NCBI RefSeq assembly: GCF_014201905.1
Contig: NZ_JACHFM010000002.1
Span: 744,001 to 808,000, forward strand
Length of the DNA stretch: 64,000 nucleotides
Origin: Amaricoccus macauensis
GTDB lineage: Bacteria; Pseudomonadota; Alphaproteobacteria; Rhodobacterales; Rhodobacteraceae
Direction: 5' to 3'
In this document: piece by piece, positions 61,485 to 64,000 of the stretch
Position numbering within the stretch: the stretch's first letter is position 1
Layout: the number at the start of each line of letters is the position of its first letter
Notes under the pieces: generated by a model
The model's input: the letters and a program-made list of their open reading frames with translations, nothing else
What the model was told of the DNA's origin: nothing
Databases searched by the model: none
Position numbers and translations under genes: made by a program

Positions 61485-61991
61485 ATGACTCTAGCGAGAC
61501 CGATTCTGGCAGGACTGGCAACCGTTGCACTCATGGCCGGCAGCGCCATGGCCCAGGACAAGCCCGGTCCAGCCGCCGCAGTGTCCGAAGAGGATGGCAA
61601 GTGGTCGGCCGAGGACGGCACACCGACCTTCAAGGTCGACGATCAGGGCAGCGTCGACTGGTACACGTTCTCCGGGTTCCGGCGCTATCACTCGGAATGC
61701 CACGTCTGCCACGGACCGGACGGGCAGGGGTCGAGCTACGCTCCCGCACTCGTCAAGTCGGTAGAGAACATCGACTACTACACGTTCACCGACATCGTGG
61801 TGAACGGCAAGAAGGAAGGCAATCTTGTGATGCCGAGCTTCGGCACCAACAAGAACATCATGTGCTACCTCGACGATATCTACATCTACCTTCGCGCGGT
61901 GGGATCGGGTGAGGTTCCTCGCGGCCGCCCCGCCAAGCACGCGGACAAGCCGGCCTCCTTCACTGAGGCAGAGAATGCCTGCATGGGTTGA
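61485..61991 (+). CDS. xoxG: Cytochrome c XoxG, electron acceptor of XoxF
   Basis: The 168-residue periplasmic c-type cytochrome has a signal peptide (MTLARPILAGLATVALMAGS, cleavage near AMAQ), one heme site Cys72-His-Val-Cys75-His76 in ECHVCHGPDGQGSSY, and the likely axial Met116 in NLVMPSFG. It accepts electrons from XoxF. It overlaps xoxJ by 17 bases. Confidence 0.94.
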   Translation: MTLARPILAGLATVALMAGSAMAQDKPGPAAAVSEEDGKWSAEDGTPTFKVDDQGSVDWYTFSGFRRYHSECHVCHGPDGQGSSYAPALVKSVENIDYYTFTDIVVNGKKEGNLVMPSFGTNKNIMCYLDDIYIYLRAVGSGEVPRGRPAKHADKPASFTEAENACMG

Positions 61992-62826
61992 CCTGTCCGG
62001 TCGGACAATTTTCGCCGCGGCGCTCATCGCCGCGGCTATTCCCGCATCCGGTCGCGCGCAGGTCGCCGACCTGGTTTCGCCCACGGCGTTTCGGGTCTGT
62101 GCCGACCCCGCCAACAAGCCGCTCAGCGACAAGGCCGGAGAGGGGTTCGAGAACAAGATTGCCGAGCTCATGGCCGAGCATCTTGGCCGGGAACTGCAGT
62201 ACACGTGGTTTCCGATGGCGCAGGGCTTCGTGCGCCGGACGCTCACGGCGGTGGAATGTGACGTCATCATGGGCTACGCTCAGGGCGACGAACTCGTGCT
62301 CAACACCAATGCCTACTACACCTCGGCCTATGTCATCGTCACGCGGGCCGACAGTGACCTGCATGACGTGACGACGATCGAGGATCCGCGGCTGAAAGGC
62401 CGCAAGATCGGCTATATCGCCAACACGCCGCCCGGCACGCATCTTGCCCGGCTCGGGATGATCCCTGATGCGGTGAGCTACAGCCTGATGGTCGATACCC
62501 GACTCTACCATCCGAACGAGGATCTGCTGGCGGATCTCGCAGACGGCAAGGTCGATGCCGCGCTGATGTGGGGACCGATCGCCGGACCGCTCGCCAAGAA
62601 CTATGATGACAAGCTCGTGGTGACGCCGCTTATCCATGAGACGGAAGCGCCGCGCCTGTTCTATCGGATCACCATGGGAGTCCGGCCGGGCGAGGATCGA
62701 TGGAAACGCACACTCAATTCCGAGATCCGCAAGGTGCAGCCTGAGATCGACCAGATCCTGACGGACTTCGGCGTGCCACTGCTGAATGACAGCGGGACGG
62801 AACTGAAAGAACTGCCAACGCCATGA
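61975..62826 (+). CDS. xoxJ: XoxJ periplasmic binding-protein-like accessory protein
   Basis: The 283-residue secreted protein has a type II periplasmic binding fold. The signal region is AWVDLSGRTIFAAALIAAAI, the mature start is FRVCADPANKPLSDKAGEGF, and the hinge region is RKIGYIANTPPGTHLARLGM. XoxJ/MoxJ proteins are thought to help activate methanol dehydrogenase rather than import a solute. The start at 61975 lies inside the end of xoxG; an open frame further upstream is xoxG overlap. Confidence 0.92.
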   Translation: MPAWVDLSGRTIFAAALIAAAIPASGRAQVADLVSPTAFRVCADPANKPLSDKAGEGFENKIAELMAEHLGRELQYTWFPMAQGFVRRTLTAVECDVIMGYAQGDELVLNTNAYYTSAYVIVTRADSDLHDVTTIEDPRLKGRKIGYIANTPPGTHLARLGMIPDAVSYSLMVDTRLYHPNEDLLADLADGKVDAALMWGPIAGPLAKNYDDKLVVTPLIHETEAPRLFYRITMGVRPGEDRWKRTLNSEIRKVQPEIDQILTDFGVPLLNDSGTELKELPTP

Positions 62827-63365
62827 AACGCGCGGCGCTCCTCGTGGCGCTCGCTCTTGCAGCCGCCCCAGCCGGGGCGGCTGACGTGTCCGAGCCGGAC
62901 GGCTACCGAGGCGAGCCGTATCTGGCCGAGGTTCCGGACACCCTGAAGGGGGCCGAGGTGATCGGCGATGCGGCCGCGCACGCCCTCTGGCTCACTGGCG
63001 TCGTGGGGTTCGTCGACGCGCTGCCGCGCGCGCCAAAGCCCGAGCTGCCGGAAGGAACCATTTGGCGCGAAGCACCTCACGGCAGTATCCCGGGTGCCCT
63101 CTGGCTACCAAACACCGGATACGCTGAACTTGCGCCCGAAACACTTGACTATCTGCGCAGCGGTCTTGAGGCTGTCACACAGGGCGACCCCGAGGCTCCT
63201 GTGGTGATATTTTGCAAGCGTGACTGCTGGATGTCCTGGAACGCGGCCCGCCGTGCAGTCGAGTTCGGTTATACACGGGTGTTCTGGTATCCGGACGGCG
63301 TTGACGGTTGGTCGGAGAACGGATGGTCTCTGGAGACCGCACAGCCATTCCAGCCCGGTGGATAG
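62823..63365 (+). CDS. Rhodanese-like PQQ-dependent catabolism-associated Cys protein
   Basis: The 180-residue secreted protein has a signal peptide (1-20) and a rhodanese-like domain. The conserved motif reads IFCKRDCWMSWNAARRAVEF with Cys131, Cys135 and Trp136, placing it with the TIGR03865 CXXCW-motif family, although three residues separate the two Cys here. WYPDGVDGWSENGW near the end is typical. The family occurs only with PQQ dehydrogenase systems; a sulfur or redox relay with the SoxYZ-like carrier is a plausible guess. It overlaps xoxJ as ATGA. Confidence 0.88.
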   Translation: MKRAALLVALALAAAPAGAADVSEPDGYRGEPYLAEVPDTLKGAEVIGDAAAHALWLTGVVGFVDALPRAPKPELPEGTIWREAPHGSIPGALWLPNTGYAELAPETLDYLRSGLEAVTQGDPEAPVVIFCKRDCWMSWNAARRAVEFGYTRVFWYPDGVDGWSENGWSLETAQPFQPGG

Positions 63366-63406
63366 CCGGTCGCCCTGAACTGGCGAATGAATGGAAGGAG
63401 TGACGT

Positions 63407-64000
63407 GTGACAGACCCTTTGAGGGCCGACGGAGCCACTTGTTGCCGGACAATCCTGCTTGCAGCAGCACTGGCGCTGGCGCCGGTTGCTGCGACGGCAG
63501 CCGATGTGGTGGCAACCGGCATCGTGCGCGTGGAGGCGAATTCACCGTTGCCGCTGTCCCGCCTGCGGCTGCCGCCACCCGATCTCGGGTTTGCCGGGGC
63601 CGAACTGGCCGTGGCTGACAACAATACGACCGGCAGCTTCATGGGTCAGGAGTTCACCCTCGCGACCGCGTCGGTCCCACCGGAGCAGGCAACCGCGACC
63701 GTCGAGGCGATGATTGCCAAGGGCATCCGCTTCATCGTGACGATGGCCGACGCGGACACCACGCTCGCCATGGCCGACGCCGCCGGGGACAGGGCGCTGG
63801 TGCTGAACGCGTCCGCGCCCGATGACCGGCTGCGCGGCGAGGACTGCCGGGCGAACCTGCTGCACACCGCGCCGAGCCGATCGATGCTGACGGACGCGGT
63901 GGCGCAGTACTTCGTCACCAAGCGCTGGGACAAGTGGTTCCTGATCGAGGGATCGCACCCGGCGGACAAGGACCTCGCCGAGCACTACAAGACCTCGGCC
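63407..64000 (+). CDS. ABC-type substrate-binding protein of the PQQ alcohol dehydrogenase system, N-terminal part
   Basis: A GTG at 63407 with AAGGAG upstream starts a frame that stays open to the window end (198 codons). A signal-like segment (ILLAAALALAPVAATAADVV) is followed by RLPPPDLGFAGAELAVADNN, FMGQEFTLATASVPPEQATA, and YFVTKRWDKWFLIEGSHPAD. This matches the type I binding proteins annotated as part of PQQ-dependent alcohol dehydrogenase systems (TIGR03863), usually followed by a YVTN protein, ATPase and permease. Continuation cannot be checked here. Confidence 0.85.
   Translation, partial: MTDPLRADGATCCRTILLAAALALAPVAATAADVVATGIVRVEANSPLPLSRLRLPPPDLGFAGAELAVADNNTTGSFMGQEFTLATASVPPEQATATVEAMIAKGIRFIVTMADADTTLAMADAAGDRALVLNASAPDDRLRGEDCRANLLHTAPSRSMLTDAVAQYFVTKRWDKWFLIEGSHPADKDLAEHYKTSA

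Overview
The window is high-GC DNA from a Gram-negative bacterium, most likely an alphaproteobacterium of the Rhodobacterales type. The evidence is the surA-lptD-lptG-lptF and ffh-chorismate mutase-rpsP-rimM gene orders, the TIGR02281-type aspartic protease, the XoxF/glutathione-dependent C1 module, and dense operons with ATGA and TGATG start/stop overlaps. Taxonomy is inferred from gene content only; there is no rRNA gene. I saw no CRISPR array, tRNA, phage or insertion sequence.

Layout. 1-11,250 is mostly housekeeping: LPS export (surA, lptD, lptG, lptF) on minus, pepA-holC on plus, then an ABC-F ATPase, a MarC protein and a membrane aspartic protease on minus, and gap. 11,394-15,455 is a small aromatic locus: a 3-hydroxybenzoate 4-hydroxylase-like flavoprotein, a MarR regulator with a palindromic operator, and an aromatic acid/H+ symporter. 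15,489-18,582 is modABC-modE with a ModE-type palindrome.

18,636-35,148 is the largest system. A 15-gene minus-strand operon and a divergent two-gene plus-strand operon flank one 32-bp inverted repeat. The genes encode a 2-aminobenzoyl-CoA monooxygenase/reductase, SDR, MarR, enoyl-CoA hydratase, acyl-CoA dehydrogenase, cupin, tryptophan 2,3-dioxygenase, aryl-CoA ligase, a complete Liv-type ABC importer, a hotdog thioesterase and a RidA protein, plus glutaryl-CoA and 3-hydroxyacyl-CoA dehydrogenases. Together they suggest aerobic CoA-dependent anthranilate (and tryptophan/kynurenine) catabolism with its own uptake and clean-up enzymes.

35,149-38,514 holds an unusual run of hairpins and then rimM, rpsP, chorismate mutase and ffh. 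38,727-46,562 contains two mirrored LuxR/flavin hydroxylase/DUF2783 modules, with a metallo-beta-lactamase-fold protein that lacks part of its metal motif and an aldehyde dehydrogenase. 46,591-51,631 is a small unassigned catabolic locus (Gfo/Idh/MocA oxidoreductase, amidohydrolase, isopropylmalate-dehydrogenase-like enzyme, solute-binding protein, Asp/Glu racemase-like protein).

51,757-64,000 is a lanthanide-type methanol oxidation region. It has xoxF-xoxG-xoxJ, a rhodanese-like protein and an ABC-type binding protein of the PQQ-alcohol-dehydrogenase system (running off the window), a SoxYZ-like carrier, a quinoprotein-relay zinc metallohydrolase, S-(hydroxymethyl)glutathione dehydrogenase, three Cys-containing secreted or small proteins of unknown function, and a large TPR protein. 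Methanol would be oxidised in the periplasm by XoxF with XoxG as electron acceptor, and formaldehyde in the cytoplasm by the glutathione route.
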